Positions 13,330 to 14,543 of a stretch of DNA of 14,543 nucleotides are shown piece after piece; position 1 is the stretch's first letter, and the number at the start of each line of letters is the position of its first letter. The notes beneath the pieces were generated by a model. The model saw only the letters and a list, made by a program, of their open reading frames with translations. It had not been told where the DNA came from and did not search any database. Source of the DNA: Chloroflexota bacterium (GTDB taxonomy: Bacteria; Chloroflexota; Limnocylindria; Limnocylindrales; CSP1-4). The DNA lies in the NCBI GenBank assembly GCA_021812735.1, contig JAKAMV010000147.1, positions 1 through 14,543 on the forward strand, in the 5' to 3' direction. The position numbers and the translations under genes were made by a program.

Positions 13330-14543
13330 TCATTCCAGTCCCAGTCGGACCTTCGCCTTGGCCAGGGCGTCCGCCACGCGGGCGGGCGAGGTGCCCCCGA
13401 CCACGTCCGCCGACGCGAGCGAGCCGTCCACCGTGGCCGCGGCCCGGAGCGCGGCGATGATCCCCCGCTCGTGAGCCAGCCTGCGCGCCACGGGGTCGTC
13501 AGAGCCGTCGAGCGCGGCACGGTACGCCTCGTCCGGGAGGCCGGCCAGCGTGCCGATCCCCTCCGCCTCGGCGCCGCCGACCAGTCCGCCGACGATGTGG
13601 TGGGCCACCCGGAACGGCACGCCGCGCCGGACGAGCGCGTCGGCCAGGGCCGTGGCGGTGGTGAAACCCTCCTCGGCGGCGACGCGCATCCGGTCGCGGT
13701 TGACGGCAAGCGTGGCGACCAGGCCGCTCATCACCGAGAGCGACGCGTCCAGCGTCCGAATGGCGGCGAAGAACGCGGGCTTGTCCTCCTGGAGGTCGCG
13801 CTGGTAGGCGAGGGGCAGGCCCTTGATCAGCGCCAGCGTGCCCGCCAGGGCCCCGATCACACCGGCCGTCCGGCCGCGGACGAGTTCGGCCGGATCGGGA
13901 TTCTTCTTGTTGGGCATCATCGAGGAGCCCGTCGAGAAGGCGTCCGCCACCCGCACGAAGCCGAAGCGCGGGTTCGACCACCAGGTGATCTCCTCGGCCA
14001 GCCGCGAGAGGTGGACCATCGCGAGCGCCACCGCGGCCAGCACCTCCACGACGAAGTCGCGGTCCGAGACCGCGTCCAGCGAGTTGGCCGACACACCGTC
14101 GAAGCCGAGCTCGGCGGCGGTCGCGTCGCGGTCGATCGGATAGCCGGCCCCGGCCAGCGCTCCCGCCCCGAGCGGCGAGGTGTTGAGCCGCCGCCTGGCG
14201 TCCGCAAGCCGGCCGCGGTCGCGCTCGAGCATCTCGACGTAGGCGAGCAGGTGGTGCGCCAGGAGCACGGGCTGCGCCGGCTGGATGTGCGTCGTGCCGG
14301 GCAGGACCGCGTCGCCCTCGCGGTCCGCGAGGTCCACGAGCGCGCGCTCGAGGTCCAGGATCGAATGGTCGAGCTGCCCGACGGCCCGACGGGTCCAGAG
14401 CCGCAGGTCCGTTGCGACCTGGTCGTTCCGCGACCGGCCCGTGTGCAGCTTGCCGCCCACCGGCCCCACCCGCTCGGTGAGCAGCGTCTCGAGGTTCATG
14501 TGGACGTCCTCGAGCGAGGGGTCCCAGGCGATCGCCCCGGCGA
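13330..14543 (-). CDS. argH: Argininosuccinate lyase (5' end outside window)
   Basis: ArgH splits argininosuccinate into arginine and fumarate, the last step of arginine synthesis, as a cytoplasmic homotetramer. About 404 residues are visible; the N-terminal 60 to 70 lie beyond the right edge. LEDVHMNLETLLTERVG leads into GGKLHTGRSRNDQVATDLRLW, then GTTHIQPAQPV with the active-site histidine region. The fumarase-superfamily signature GSSMMPNKKNPDPAE (13929-13885), with the catalytic serine loop, is intact. An internal ATG at 14499 is not the start, because conserved family sequence continues upstream of it. The gene is in line with the FAD oxidoreductase (gap 25 bases) and on the opposite strand to argG, so its promoter and any ARG box are outside the window. 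The tail ends KAKVRLGLE. Confidence 0.96.
   Translation of the reverse strand, partial: AGAIAWDPSLEDVHMNLETLLTERVGPVGGKLHTGRSRNDQVATDLRLWTRRAVGQLDHSILDLERALVDLADREGDAVLPGTTHIQPAQPVLLAHHLLAYVEMLERDRGRLADARRRLNTSPLGAGALAGAGYPIDRDATAAELGFDGVSANSLDAVSDRDFVVEVLAAVALAMVHLSRLAEEITWWSNPRFGFVRVADAFSTGSSMMPNKKNPDPAELVRGRTAGVIGALAGTLALIKGLPLAYQRDLQEDKPAFFAAIRTLDASLSVMSGLVATLAVNRDRMRVAAEEGFTTATALADALVRRGVPFRVAHHIVGGLVGGAEAEGIGTLAGLPDEAYRAALDGSDDPVARRLAHERGIIAALRAAATVDGSLASADVVGGTSPARVADALAKAKVRLGLE

Noticed and set aside
13305..13709. Upstream extension of the FAD oxidoreductase frame through the argH 3' end
   Set aside because: The sequence is a shadow of argH in another frame; the family start with the GxGxxG motif follows ATG 13304.
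1..14543. Mobile element, phage, toxin-antitoxin or defence system
   Set aside because: No transposase, integrase, terminal repeats, phage genes or defence domains were recognised; the identifiable genes are housekeeping, transport, sensing and secretion.

Overview
The window is a very GC-rich (roughly 70%) bacterial chromosome segment. It uses frequent GTG starts and tightly packed genes that often overlap by four bases. Housekeeping arginine-biosynthesis genes dominate. The base composition, a Chloroflexota/Actinomycetota-like ArgB and ArgR, and start codons placed six bases after a TAnnnT box (a leaderless-type arrangement) suggest a high-GC member of the Chloroflexota (Limnocylindria-like) or Actinomycetota. 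The phylum cannot be fixed from this sequence alone.

Layout. Positions 1-302 hold the 3' end of a thioredoxin reductase gene, followed at 340-2364 by an ABC exporter half-transporter with an odd acidic/alanine insertion in its ATPase domain. An AT-rich island at about 2480-2514 carries two ArgR operators (ARG boxes) overlapping a promoter. It drives a plus-strand arginine cluster, argC-argJ-argB-argR-argG (2580-7732). A soluble GAF histidine kinase follows (7753-9072). Positions 9073-10191 have no convincing intact gene; they hold palindromic repeats, a likely minus-strand gene fragment and promoter-like boxes. A secreted protein gene follows (10192-12021) and ends in a strong hairpin terminator. 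On the minus strand, argH (cut by the right edge, 13330-14543) is followed by an FAD-dependent oxidoreductase (13304-12120) that converges on the secreted protein gene.

How the genes work together. ArgC, ArgJ and ArgB catalyse the acetylated-intermediate steps of ornithine synthesis, with ArgJ recycling the acetyl group. ArgG and ArgH convert citrulline to arginine. ArgR, encoded inside the cluster, is the expected arginine-responsive repressor acting at the ARG boxes. argD and argF are not in the window.

The most interesting signal lies just upstream of argC. The predicted transcription start coincides with the GTG of a 22-codon ORF whose last four codons include three arginine codons and whose stop overlaps the argC start (GTGA). 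This could be a leaderless arginine-sensing leader peptide layered on ArgR repression. It is a hypothesis: Arg codons are common in any GC-rich translation, so conservation or reporter data are needed.
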